Part shown: in pieces, positions 19,030-27,327 of the stretch
How positions within the stretch are numbered: position 1 is the first letter of the stretch
How the letters are laid out: every line of letters begins with the position of its first letter
NCBI GenBank assembly: GCA_029778105.1
Contig: JAKOQZ010000133.1
Coordinates: 1 to 34,388 of the forward strand
Source: Pseudomonadota bacterium
GTDB lineage: Bacteria > Pseudomonadota > Alphaproteobacteria > Micropepsales > Micropepsaceae
DNA: 34,388 nucleotides
Reading direction: 5' to 3'
Made by a program: the position numbers and the translations under genes
The notes under the pieces: generated by a model
The model's input: only the letters and a program-made list of their open reading frames with translations
What the model was told of the DNA's origin: nothing
Databases searched by the model: none

Positions 19030-20616
19030 ATGCCTGTCGTCACGCCGATTTTTCCGGGGCCGCTTAACCGCGTCGCGCCGGCCGGACGCTGGATCGAAAT
19101 CGTTTACGCCGCCAGCCTGATTCACGATACCGCCCGCCCGGCATTGCTGATCCGCACCCGCTCCGGCGCCCTCTCACGCCACGCCCTTCCGGCTCCGGTG
19201 CTCGGCCGGGCCATCTGGATCGGCCGCATCCCGCCCGATGCCGCGCAGATCGACATCGAATATCCCGCCCCTCTTCGCGCCGAGCGCGTCGCCGTGCGCG
19301 GCCCGGTGTGGCGGCTGACCCGCGCGGTCCGTCGTCACCCCCGTCACGCCGCGGCCGCATTGGCGCTCGCGCTGCTCGGGCGGTTCGAGCGCGCCAACCG
19401 CCGCGTGATCCGCGCCCTCACCGAAAAGCCCCTGGCCCGCTACGCGCAGTGGGCGAAGCCGCGCCGCCGCGAACATGAGCCGCAGGATCTCGACCGCCCC
19501 GACCCCGCGCACGCCGAAATCCGCAACCAGATCGAGGTAACCCTCGGGCCCGGCGAAACGCTGACGCCCTGGGCGCTCGACGCAGTCGCCGCCGCCTTCG
19601 CCGCCGACCCGGCCGTCGCCGCCATTCAGGGCGACAGCGAGATGCACACATCCGGCGGCCTCACTGCCGGCTTCGTCAGCGCCTGGACACCGGCACGCGG
19701 GCCCGTCTTTCACCGCAGGGGATCGCCCGCCGCCGCCGCGCGCCATCTCCGCGCGGTGCTCACCCGGCACACCCCGCGCCCGGCACCGCCTGCCCCGCTC
19801 GCCGACACCCCGAAAGACTGGCCATCGGTCTGCGTCGTCATCCCGACCCGCGACCGGCTCGACCTCCTGCGTGTGTGCATTGCGGGTGTCCTCAATGGCA
19901 CCGACTACCCCGATCTCTCCCTGACGATCGCCGACAACGACAGCGCGGAGTCCGCGACACGCGCCTATCTGGCGTCGCTGCCCGCGCAGGACACGCGCGC
20001 CCGCGTCGTTCCCTGCCCAGGCGCGTTCAATTTCAGCGCCATCTGCAACGCCGCGGCGGCGGCGAGCAGCGGCGACGTTCTCGTCTTTCTCAACAACGAC
20101 ATTGAAATCACCGATCCAGGCTGGCTGAAATCGCTCGTCGGCCTCGCCCTCGGACCGGATGCGGGAGCCGTCGGGCCGACGCTGCTTTACCCGAACCGCC
20201 GCATCCAACATGCCGGCGTCGCCATCGGTCCCGGCGGCACGGCGGGCCACATCCTGCGCGGCAAGCCGCTGGCCGCGCTCGACGGCATCCCGGGGCCACG
20301 CCGCATCGCCGCAGTGACGGGCGCCTGCCTTGCGATCCGGCGCGACCGCTTCGACGCCATCGGCGGCTTCGATCCCGCCTTCCCCGTCATCTACAACGAC
20401 ATCGATCTGTGTCTGCGGCTGGCGGCGCGCGGCTGGGAGGCGCTCTGGGCCTGCCATATCCGCCTCGTCCACCACGAGTCGGCCTCGCGCCGCGCGACCC
20501 ACCCCGATCTGCCCGCCATCGCGCTCTTCCGCGAAAGATGGGCGGCCATGATCGCCGACGACCCGCATTATCACCCGGCGTTCTCGGACGCCGCGCTCGA
20601 TCTGACGCTCGCCTAG
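19030..20616 (+). CDS. Family 2 glycosyltransferase with an N-terminal extension
   Basis: A 528-residue protein whose C-terminal half (about 265-500) is a GT-A family 2 domain: VCVVIPTRDRLDLL, IADNDSAE, FLNNDIEI as the DxD-type metal motif, AVTGACLAIRR, and YNDIDLCLRLAARGW as the catalytic-base region. This pattern is that of rhamnosyl/galactofuranosyl-like GT2 enzymes acting on lipid-linked glycans. The N-terminal 260 residues are Ala/Arg/Pro-rich and match no motif I know. It is a single plus-strand gene with its stop overlapping the convergent kpsT stop in a CTAG. The donor may be one of the rhamnoses or the 6-deoxyheptose made here, which cannot be told from sequence alone. Confidence 0.87.
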   Translation: MPVVTPIFPGPLNRVAPAGRWIEIVYAASLIHDTARPALLIRTRSGALSRHALPAPVLGRAIWIGRIPPDAAQIDIEYPAPLRAERVAVRGPVWRLTRAVRRHPRHAAAALALALLGRFERANRRVIRALTEKPLARYAQWAKPRRREHEPQDLDRPDPAHAEIRNQIEVTLGPGETLTPWALDAVAAAFAADPAVAAIQGDSEMHTSGGLTAGFVSAWTPARGPVFHRRGSPAAAARHLRAVLTRHTPRPAPPAPLADTPKDWPSVCVVIPTRDRLDLLRVCIAGVLNGTDYPDLSLTIADNDSAESATRAYLASLPAQDTRARVVPCPGAFNFSAICNAAAAASSGDVLVFLNNDIEITDPGWLKSLVGLALGPDAGAVGPTLLYPNRRIQHAGVAIGPGGTAGHILRGKPLAALDGIPGPRRIAAVTGACLAIRRDRFDAIGGFDPAFPVIYNDIDLCLRLAARGWEALWACHIRLVHHESASRRATHPDLPAIALFRERWAAMIADDPHYHPAFSDAALDLTLA

Positions 20617-21269
20617 CCCAGCGTGGCGCTGCGATAGTATTCGACGCCCTCGTCGATATCCTCGAAATAGGTCAGTTCACCGTCGCGCAGCACCAGCGCA
20701 TGATCGCAATAGTCGCGGATCGTGCCGATCGAGTGCGACGCCAGGATCAGCCCCGACCGGCCGCGCCGTTCGGCGAAGGCCTCGCGGCACCTCTCGGCGA
20801 AGCGCTCGTCGCCCACGGCCGTGATCTCGTCGATGAGATAGAAGTCGAACTCCACCGCCATCGACACGGCGAAGGCCAGCCGCGCCGTCATGCCCGACGA
20901 GTATGTGCCGACCGGCATGTTCATATGCATGCCGATCTGCGCGAAGTCCTCGGCGAACTCGATCGCCCGGTCGACATCCTCGTTATAGACGCGCGCGATG
21001 AAGGCGACGTTCTGCTTGCCGGTCATCTGCGGATGGAACCCGCCCGAGAAACCCAGCGGCCACGAAATGCGGCCGCGGCGGATGATCCGCCCCCGATTGG
21101 GCAGCTCGCTGCCCGAGATCAGCCTCAGCAGGGTCGACTTGCCCGCGCCGTTGCCGCCCAGCAGCGCATAGGCGCGTCGCGTGTCGATACGGCCGGAAAC
21201 ATCCTGCAGCACGGTCTTCACGCGCCCGTCGCGGCGATAATATTTCCGCACGTTGCGCAGCTCGATCAT
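20613..21269 (-). CDS. kpsT: ABC exporter ATPase, KpsT-like
   Basis: A 218-residue ATP-binding subunit that powers polysaccharide export. Walker A GGNGAGKST lies at 38-46, the signature YSSGM near 122 and Walker B FYLIDEITAVGD near 140; ASHS carries the switch His. It ends soon after the nucleotide-binding domain, so it lacks the carbohydrate-binding C-terminal domain of Wzt proteins and is of the capsule (KpsT) type. It lies 2 bp after the last KpsE-like gene on the minus strand, ending the gmd-rmd-kpsE operon. Its permease is at 10656-11447. Confidence 0.93.
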   Translation of the reverse strand: MIELRNVRKYYRRDGRVKTVLQDVSGRIDTRRAYALLGGNGAGKSTLLRLISGSELPNRGRIIRRGRISWPLGFSGGFHPQMTGKQNVAFIARVYNEDVDRAIEFAEDFAQIGMHMNMPVGTYSSGMTARLAFAVSMAVEFDFYLIDEITAVGDERFAERCREAFAERRGRSGLILASHSIGTIRDYCDHALVLRDGELTYFEDIDEGVEYYRSATLG

Positions 21270-21271
21270 CG

Positions 21272-22564
21272 TCAGGCCGTGCTGTTACGCGCAAATCGCG
21301 CCAGCGCCGCAAAGGCCGTCCAGATCGCCAGCAGCCCAAGGGCCACCGCCAGCGTCGTCCACAGGCGCAGCGGATACAACGCATCCTGCGCCAGTTCGGG
21401 CTGCACGAAGGTCGACAGATAGATGCGCTGCCGGTCGGCGGCGATGCGGGCGTTCTCCAATGCCAGCGCCGCGGCCGCATATTGGTCCTGCGCCACCTGC
21501 CGCTTCAGCTCCATGTCCTCGAAGGCGCCCATCTGGTCGGAAACGGCGTCCGCCCCCTCGCCGCTCGCCGTCAACTGCGCCGTGATCTTCGCGATCTGCT
21601 GATCGATGGCGTCCAGCTTGGCCTTCAGCTGACGCACCACCGGCGACTCCTCGCTCAGCGTCTTGCGGGCGACGATCAGATCGCCCTCGATCTGCAGACG
21701 CGCCTTGCGCAGCTCCGTCAGCAGTTCTGTCAGCGCCTCGGCGGTCATGCCGGGGTCCAGCACGCCTTCCTGATTTCTCAGATCGCGCATCGCGCCATAG
21801 ATGTCTTTCAGCTTCTGCTCGGCGCGCGCGAATTCCGCCTCCGCCTGCTTCAGCTCGTCGCTGTTCGCCCGCTCGGACATCTGGTTCACCAGCGCCTCCG
21901 AACGCGCCACCACCGCGCGCGCCAGGGCCTGGGCGTCCTGCGGGGTGAAGGCGCTGACCTGCAGCGTGATGATGCCCGAGGGCATCTCCACCGATGTGCT
22001 CGCGCGCCAGCGCCAGTACGACACCAGATCTTCGATCGACGCATCCGGCGCCACCGCCGACAGATAGTCCGCCTCGCCCCGCGAATAGAGCGCCTTCAGA
22101 TTGAGGTCGTTCTGCAGCGCTTCGACCAGCGCGCGGCTCTTGATGTACTCGGTGACGATCAGCGTATCCTGGGCCTGCGACAGCTTGCCCAGTTCGGTGC
22201 CCCCGGCCAGCACGTCCAGCGCCGAGCGGTCGCCGCTGCGCACGGCGAAGCGCGCTTCCGACACGTAGCGGTCGGCGGCGATGAAGGCGAAGTAGAACGC
22301 CGTCAGCAGCGTCGGCACGATCACGATGGCGATAAAGCTGACCGCCAGCAGACGCCCGAACCGCGAATTCAGCTCCAGCCGCCGCCCGCCGGCCAGTCCC
22401 GGCGTTAGCATGCGCCCGAAGCGCTCGCGCGCCATCGGGGCCGGGGTCAGATTGCGCGCGCGCGATTTCAGCGCGTCGGCCAGCATCGAGGCACGCGCCA
22501 GAACCACCGCCTGACGCGGTGTCGGACTCTGATTGTTCAGGCCGTTGTTCAGGCTCTGGCTCAT
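21272..22564 (-). CDS. KpsE-like polysaccharide export/co-polymerase protein, copy 3
   Basis: A 430-residue inner-membrane protein of the PCP-3/KpsE type. A cytoplasmic N-terminus of about 70 residues leads into a membrane helix (LLAVSFIAIVIVPTLLTAFY), then a long periplasmic region with a coiled coil (about 230-390), and a second membrane helix near the C-terminus. The periplasmic start DRYVSEARFAVRSGD and the exit segment RQRIYLSTFVQPELAQDALYP are family features. KpsE joins the KpsMT exporter to the outer-membrane channel. It is the last of three tandem paralogues and directly precedes kpsT. The gap to the previous paralogue is 71 bp, longer than the other junctions. Confidence 0.87.
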   Translation of the reverse strand: MSQSLNNGLNNQSPTPRQAVVLARASMLADALKSRARNLTPAPMARERFGRMLTPGLAGGRRLELNSRFGRLLAVSFIAIVIVPTLLTAFYFAFIAADRYVSEARFAVRSGDRSALDVLAGGTELGKLSQAQDTLIVTEYIKSRALVEALQNDLNLKALYSRGEADYLSAVAPDASIEDLVSYWRWRASTSVEMPSGIITLQVSAFTPQDAQALARAVVARSEALVNQMSERANSDELKQAEAEFARAEQKLKDIYGAMRDLRNQEGVLDPGMTAEALTELLTELRKARLQIEGDLIVARKTLSEESPVVRQLKAKLDAIDQQIAKITAQLTASGEGADAVSDQMGAFEDMELKRQVAQDQYAAAALALENARIAADRQRIYLSTFVQPELAQDALYPLRLWTTLAVALGLLAIWTAFAALARFARNSTA

Positions 22565-22635
22565 CTGCTGAGAATCGGTCCGCTCACCTTGCCACCGCGT
22601 TCGGGAATTTTAGCGCACATTCACCGGCCCGGCCA

Positions 22636-23835
22636 TCAAACCTCGTGCGACCTGATTCCGGCCCAAACAAGGCGGATCAGCGCCCATCCGGCCAGCGCCG
22701 CCGCAAAGATCGCCAGCACGATAAGCCACCGGCGCGGAAAATCGGCCTCGCCCGGCGCGGCCGCCGGCACGAACACCTCGAGATAGATCGAGCGCTTTTC
22801 CAGCCGCCGCTCGGCGCGCGCCAGCGCCGCTTCCGCACGCGCGACATATTGCGAGGCCATGTCCTGCCGCAGCACGAGCCGGTCATAGGCTTCGATCGCC
22901 GCGCTGGCGGCGCCCTCATCGCCGTCCATTGCGCCGGTCAGTTGTTTCTCCAGCTCCAGGATCTGCTTGTCGGCGGCCGCAATCCGCGCCTCCAGCGCTT
23001 TCACCGCCGGCGATCCGCCCGCCCCCTGCGCCCGCAGCACCGCCAGATCGGCGCGGTCGGTGATGCGCTGGCGGCGCAGTTCCGACAACAGCTCGAAGGT
23101 CGAGCTTGCACCGGCCTTGATGTCGACCGACTTGTGACGATCGCGGAAGACCTTGATCTCCAGCCGCGCCTGCCTCAGCCGCTCTGCGGCAGCGGCGGCG
23201 CGCGCGGTCGCCACATCGACCGCCCCCTGCAGCATCAGCCGGTGCAGCGCGTTCAGTTTGGATTCCGCCGCCGCCGTGGCCGCCACGTTCAGGAGGCGCG
23301 CGTCCTCGGCGGCGAACGCGCGGGTCTTCAGCGTGATGATGCCCGACACGGCGTCCACCTCCGCCGAGACCATGCTGCGCCAATAGTCGGCCAGCGCCTC
23401 GGCGGTGGCCCCGCGCGGCAGGCCGGCGAACAGGTCCAGCCCCGGCGCGGTGAAGATCTGCGCCAGGTCCAGCTTCTTCATGTCGTCCAGCGCCGCGCCG
23501 CTGGCGACGAAGTCCGCAGCGATCCGCGTATCCTGGGTCGTATTGATTTCGATGATGTCGCCCAGCGTGCCGCCGCCCTCGGCGCCGACCGCCACGGTGT
23601 CGCCGCGCACCACGAATTTCGACTCCGACTGGTATTGGTCGGCGGCGAAGACAAAGAGATAGAACCCAACGATGGCCGCCGGCGTGCCGGCCCACAGCAG
23701 GGCGCTCAGCACGGCGTCGCGGATGGCGGCGAAACGGCCCGGCGTGTTCAGATGAAAGCGGATGCCGCGCACCGGCCGCCGCCGTTCGGCCAGCCGCCCC
23801 GGCGCGGGCCGTTCGATGAGACCCGACGCGCTCAT
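22636..23835 (-). CDS. KpsE-like polysaccharide export/co-polymerase protein, copy 2
   Basis: The middle of three paralogues, 399 residues from the ATG at 23835, which overlaps the preceding stop by 4 nt (ATGA). The frame is open 18 codons further, but that part overlaps the neighbour. A membrane helix at about 40-62 is followed by the periplasmic start DQYQSESKFVVRGD, a coiled coil at about 190-350 and the exit segment RSIYLEVFVPAAAPGEADFPRRW before a second helix. This is the clearest match to the KpsE/PCP-3 signature of a proline-rich strand before the second helix. Sequence shared with copies 1 and 3 is modest, so the duplication is old. Confidence 0.87.
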   Translation of the reverse strand: MSASGLIERPAPGRLAERRRPVRGIRFHLNTPGRFAAIRDAVLSALLWAGTPAAIVGFYLFVFAADQYQSESKFVVRGDTVAVGAEGGGTLGDIIEINTTQDTRIAADFVASGAALDDMKKLDLAQIFTAPGLDLFAGLPRGATAEALADYWRSMVSAEVDAVSGIITLKTRAFAAEDARLLNVAATAAAESKLNALHRLMLQGAVDVATARAAAAAERLRQARLEIKVFRDRHKSVDIKAGASSTFELLSELRRQRITDRADLAVLRAQGAGGSPAVKALEARIAAADKQILELEKQLTGAMDGDEGAASAAIEAYDRLVLRQDMASQYVARAEAALARAERRLEKRSIYLEVFVPAAAPGEADFPRRWLIVLAIFAAALAGWALIRLVWAGIRSHEV

Positions 23836-25136
23836 CGCCAGGCCATCTGGTCGCGGACGCCTGCGCCGACCAGGCACAGCACCGCCCACAGCGCGCTCAG
23901 CGCCACGAACACCGTCAGAATGATCCGCCAGCCGCGCGGAAAGCGCGATTCCTGCGGCACGCCCGGCGGCTCGAAGACGGCGAGATAAATCCCCTGCCGG
24001 TCGGCGTCCGACTGCGCGCGGTCGAACGACGCCACCGCCTGCTTATAGGCGGCCTCCGCCAGCATGCGTTCGGTCTCGCGCGTTTCGAACTCCGCCAGAT
24101 AGGCCGCGACCGCGCCCGCTTCGGCATTGGCGCCGGCGATCTGCTTCTCCAGCTCGGCGATCTCGGCATCTGTTGCAGCGATGCGTGCGGCGATGGCGCG
24201 CGCCATCGGCGAATCCGGCGAAACCGCCGCGATGGTTCCGGCATACTGCGTCTCCAGCGCCGCCTTGATCACCTTCAGTTCGGTCAGCGCCTTCGCCAGC
24301 GCCATCGCGCCTTCGGCCGGATCGATCACGCCCACCTCGTCGCGCAGCCGCCGCATCCCCGCCAGGGCGTCGAGATAGCGGTTCTCGGCGCTCTGAAGCG
24401 TCGAGGCCGCCGTCAGCGTCGCATCCTCCAGCATGCGGGTGCGCAGGCCGTTGATCAGATGCTCGCTCGCCGTCACCACGCGGGTCGCCAGCTCGTTCGC
24501 CTCTTCCGGCGTGAACGCCCGGGCGTTCACGGTGATCAGGCGCGAGACGCTGTCGACCTGGGCATCCACGCGAGTATTGAACGCGCGCCACAGCCGCTCC
24601 CGGCTGGCGTCGTCCGGCAGGCGCGAGACGGCGTCGGCCTCGTCGCTGGCGAACACCTTGGCCAGCCAGCCGTCGGCGTTGAGATCGCTGACGATGGTGC
24701 GGCTGCGGATGTAATTGACGACGATGAAGGCGTCCTTCCCGTCGGAGTTCTTGCCGAACACCGAGTTCATCAGCTTCATCGCCTTGCCGGCGATCTGGCG
24801 GGCGCCCCCGGCGCGCGGCTCCGACGCCCCGGGCTCGAGCGAGTCTTCCTTGGACTTGTCCTTTTTGGGGCCGGCCGAATCGAATTCGGCTGCGGCCTCG
24901 CCCGCATCCTTGCCGATGGCATAGACCGCCAGACGTACGCTCGCCTGATACTGCGGCGCTGCGAGAAAGACGTAATAGAGCGCCGTGAACGCCGTCGGAA
25001 CGATCACAGCGAACAGAAACGACCAGGCGACGACGCGATACCAGTTCAGCTGTCCGAACCGCCCGGGCCGCGCCTGCGCCGGCCGATAGGCCGACGGCAT
25101 CCCGCTCGCGCGTGCAGGCTGGATCATTCCCGACAT
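23832..25136 (-). CDS. KpsE-like polysaccharide export/co-polymerase protein, copy 1
   Basis: A 434-residue paralogue with an N-terminal helix (about 36-58), the periplasmic start PQYQASVRLAVY, a coiled coil (about 235-395), the exit segment RQGIYLAVFEPPGVPQESRFPRGW and a C-terminal helix. Unlike the other two it has an insert at about 75-130 that is rich in Lys/Asp/Glu/Ser (DSAGPKKDKSKEDS) and lies in the periplasmic part. The start could be the first ATG (25136) or the fourth codon (25127). It follows rmd by 39 bp and is coupled to copy 2 by a 4 nt overlap. Confidence 0.86.
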   Translation of the reverse strand: MSGMIQPARASGMPSAYRPAQARPGRFGQLNWYRVVAWSFLFAVIVPTAFTALYYVFLAAPQYQASVRLAVYAIGKDAGEAAAEFDSAGPKKDKSKEDSLEPGASEPRAGGARQIAGKAMKLMNSVFGKNSDGKDAFIVVNYIRSRTIVSDLNADGWLAKVFASDEADAVSRLPDDASRERLWRAFNTRVDAQVDSVSRLITVNARAFTPEEANELATRVVTASEHLINGLRTRMLEDATLTAASTLQSAENRYLDALAGMRRLRDEVGVIDPAEGAMALAKALTELKVIKAALETQYAGTIAAVSPDSPMARAIAARIAATDAEIAELEKQIAGANAEAGAVAAYLAEFETRETERMLAEAAYKQAVASFDRAQSDADRQGIYLAVFEPPGVPQESRFPRGWRIILTVFVALSALWAVLCLVGAGVRDQMAWR

Positions 25137-25175
25137 GACTGCGCCATACCGCGAAATCCCGCGGAATGCACGCCG

Positions 25176-26126
25176 TCAGGGCGCCGCGCTCCGCGCCCGC
25201 GCCTCGGCCAGCACATCGCCCAGCGTCGTCTCCAGCGCGATCGCGCCCGACCAGCCCAGCAGCCGCCCGGCCAGCGCAGGATCGCCGACCATCGCGGGCA
25301 GGCGGCTCGCGCGCTGGCGCTTCGGGTCGCCCTCCACCGCAAACTCCGCCTGGCTGAAGCCTTTGAGGATATCCAGCAGCTCGCGCACCGTGCGCCCCCG
25401 GCCCGAGGCCAGATTGATCGCCGTCCCGGGCGCCAGCGTGCGGCCCTTCGCCAGCATCAGCGCATAACCGCGCACGATATCGCGCACGTCGCTGAAGTCG
25501 CGCACGTCGTCCAGCCAGCCGACTTTCATCACCGGCCCCTGACGGCCCGCTTCGATGGCCGCGATCTGTCCGGCGAAGGCCGGCGCGACGAAGGCCGGGC
25601 TCTGGCCGGGGCCGGTGTGATTGAACGGGCGCGCGATGAGCGCGTGCAGCCCTCGCGCCACGCCCGCGCGCACCGCATCTTCGGCGGCGGCCTTGCTGCG
25701 GGCATAGGCCGAGGCGGGCAGCAGCGGCCGGGTTTCCGGCGTCGGCATGCCGCCGGCCAGACTGTCGCCGTAAACTTCGCTGCTGGAGATCGCCAGAAAC
25801 AGCGCCGACGGCGCGTGCTTCAGCGCCGCCTCGATCATGGTGTGCGTGCCGCCCGCATTGGTGCGCATCGCGGCCTCCGGATCGGCCCCCGCGGCGGCGA
25901 CATCGGCCTGCCCGGCCAGATGCACGATCATGTCGGGGCGGGCGGCGGCGATCGCGGCGTCCGCCGCATTCGCATCGGTGACGTCGAGCGGCGGCAGATC
26001 GCGGCTGCGCGGGCCGCCATGACACCATGACGCGTATCCGGGAAACGCCTCCACCAGCGCGCGCATCAGATGGCGGCCGGCGAAGCCGCTCGCGCCCGTC
26101 ACCAGAATGCGTGGTTCCCCGCGCAC
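25176..26126 (-). CDS. rmd: GDP-6-deoxy-D-mannose reductase (GDP-D-rhamnose forming)
   Basis: A 316-residue short-chain dehydrogenase with GASGFAG at 11-17, SSSEVYG at 114-120, and the catalytic pair Y141/K145 in YARSK. NHTGPGQSPAFVAPAFA and DVRDFSDVRD follow, which are diagnostic of Rmd enzymes reducing GDP-4-keto-6-deoxymannose to GDP-D-rhamnose. It starts at GTG 26126, 5 bp after the gmd stop, so Gmd hands its product to this enzyme. An Fcl-type product (L-fucose) is unlikely because the sequence is of the Rmd, not the Fcl, type. Confidence 0.9.
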   Translation of the reverse strand: MRGEPRILVTGASGFAGRHLMRALVEAFPGYASWCHGGPRSRDLPPLDVTDANAADAAIAAARPDMIVHLAGQADVAAAGADPEAAMRTNAGGTHTMIEAALKHAPSALFLAISSSEVYGDSLAGGMPTPETRPLLPASAYARSKAAAEDAVRAGVARGLHALIARPFNHTGPGQSPAFVAPAFAGQIAAIEAGRQGPVMKVGWLDDVRDFSDVRDIVRGYALMLAKGRTLAPGTAINLASGRGRTVRELLDILKGFSQAEFAVEGDPKRQRASRLPAMVGDPALAGRLLGWSGAIALETTLGDVLAEARARSAAP

Positions 26127-26131
26127 GGGGT

Positions 26132-27202
26132 CTAGAACGCGGCGCCGGCCGCGCCGGGCGTGGTCAGGCGCGCGCGGTCGGCATCGACCATTTCGCGCAC
26201 CAGCTCGTCAAAGCCCACCGTATGGGTCCAGCCCAGTTTCGTGCGCGCCTTGGTCGGATCGCCGATCAGCAGATCCACCTCCGTCGGGCGGAAATAACGC
26301 GGATCGACGCTCACCAGCACCCGGCCGTCTTTCGAGCACACGCCTTCCTCGCCGACGCCCGTGCCGCGCCAGTCCAGCGTCACGCCGATGCAGGCGAAGG
26401 CGCGGTCGACAAAGCTGCGCACCGAATGCGTCTCGCCGGTCGCCAGCACGTAATCGTCCGGCTCGTCCTGCTGGACGATGCGCCACATGCCTTCGACATA
26501 GTCGCGCGCATGGCCCCAGTCGCGCTTGGCGTCCAGATTGCCCAGATACAGCCGGTCCTGGCGCCCGGCTTCGATGGCCGCCACGGCGCGCGTGATCTTG
26601 CGCGTCACGAAGGTTTCGCCGCGCAGCGGGCTTTCGTGATTGAACAGGATGCCGTTCGAGGCATGCACGCCGAACGCCTCGCGATAGTTCACCGTCGCCC
26701 AGAAGGCGTACAGCTTGGCGACCGCATAGGGCGAGCGCGGATAGAACGGCGTCGTCTCGCGCTGCGGCACTTCCTGCGCCTTGCCATACAGCTCCGACGT
26801 CGAAGCCTGATAGAATTTCGTGGTCTTCTGGATGCCCAGAACGCGAATCGCCTCCAGCAGGCGCAGCGCGCCCAGCGCGTCGGCGTTCGCGGTGTATTCC
26901 GGCGTCTCGAACGAAACCGCGACATGGCTCTGCGCCGCGAGATTGTAGATTTCGTCCGGACGGATCTCGTTCACCATCCGCATCAGGTTGGTGGAGTCCG
27001 TCATGTCGCCATAGTCGAGCACCAGCCGCGGACCCTTGGTGTGCGGGTCGTGATACAGGTGGTCGATGCGCGAGGTGTTGAACGAGGACGAGCGCCGCTT
27101 CAGCCCGTGAACCTGATAGCCCTTGGCCAGAAGCAGTTCGGCGAGATAGGCGCCGTCCTGGCCGGTGATGCCGGTGATCAGTGCAGTCTTGGGAGAGGTC
27201 AT
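26132..27202 (-). CDS. gmd: GDP-mannose 4,6-dehydratase
   Basis: It converts GDP-D-mannose to GDP-4-keto-6-deoxy-D-mannose. The 356 residues carry GITGQDG at 11-17, [17 protein letters not shown], and the catalytic residues T135, E137, Y159 and K163 (STSELYG, YAVAK). [16 protein letters not shown] and FRPTEVDLL, both highly conserved in Gmd, follow. The ATG at 27202 is chosen; the frame is open 28 codons further but the extra residues are not Gmd-like. It is the first gene of the gmd-rmd-kpsE-kpsE-kpsE-kpsT run. Confidence 0.96.
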   Translation of the reverse strand: MTSPKTALITGITGQDGAYLAELLLAKGYQVHGLKRRSSSFNTSRIDHLYHDPHTKGPRLVLDYGDMTDSTNLMRMVNEIRPDEIYNLAAQSHVAVSFETPEYTANADALGALRLLEAIRVLGIQKTTKFYQASTSELYGKAQEVPQRETTPFYPRSPYAVAKLYAFWATVNYREAFGVHASNGILFNHESPLRGETFVTRKITRAVAAIEAGRQDRLYLGNLDAKRDWGHARDYVEGMWRIVQQDEPDDYVLATGETHSVRSFVDRAFACIGVTLDWRGTGVGEEGVCSKDGRVLVSVDPRYFRPTEVDLLIGDPTKARTKLGWTHTVGFDELVREMVDADRARLTTPGAAGAAF

Positions 27203-27252
27203 TCGCGAATTCGGCGCCGGAACTTCAAAGATCGGCCGCCCTCGAATTGACG

Positions 27253-27275
27253 GCGGGCCGGAACAACCGGCCCGC
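27253..27275. other. 9 bp perfect G+C hairpin between secreted-protein gene and gmd
   Basis: GCGGGCCGG (27253-27261) and CCGGCCCGC (27267-27275) pair around AACAA. It lies downstream of the minus-strand secreted-protein gene and upstream of gmd. There is no T run after it on the minus strand, so it is not a standard terminator. It could reduce read-through or protect mRNA. Confidence 0.4.
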
Positions 27276-27327
27276 GCGCATATCACTGGTTTCCACCTGC
27301 GCCAAGCGCCGGAACGAGGCCGGCCGC

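Noticed and set aside
19174-20574. Minus-strand open frame opposite the GT2 gene
   Set aside because: The GT2 frame has clear catalytic motifs; the antisense frame has none.
24043-26028. Minus-strand open frame of 661 codons
   Set aside because: It runs across rmd and copy 1 of the KpsE-like genes in the wrong frame, and its translation is low-complexity Arg/Gly/Ala.
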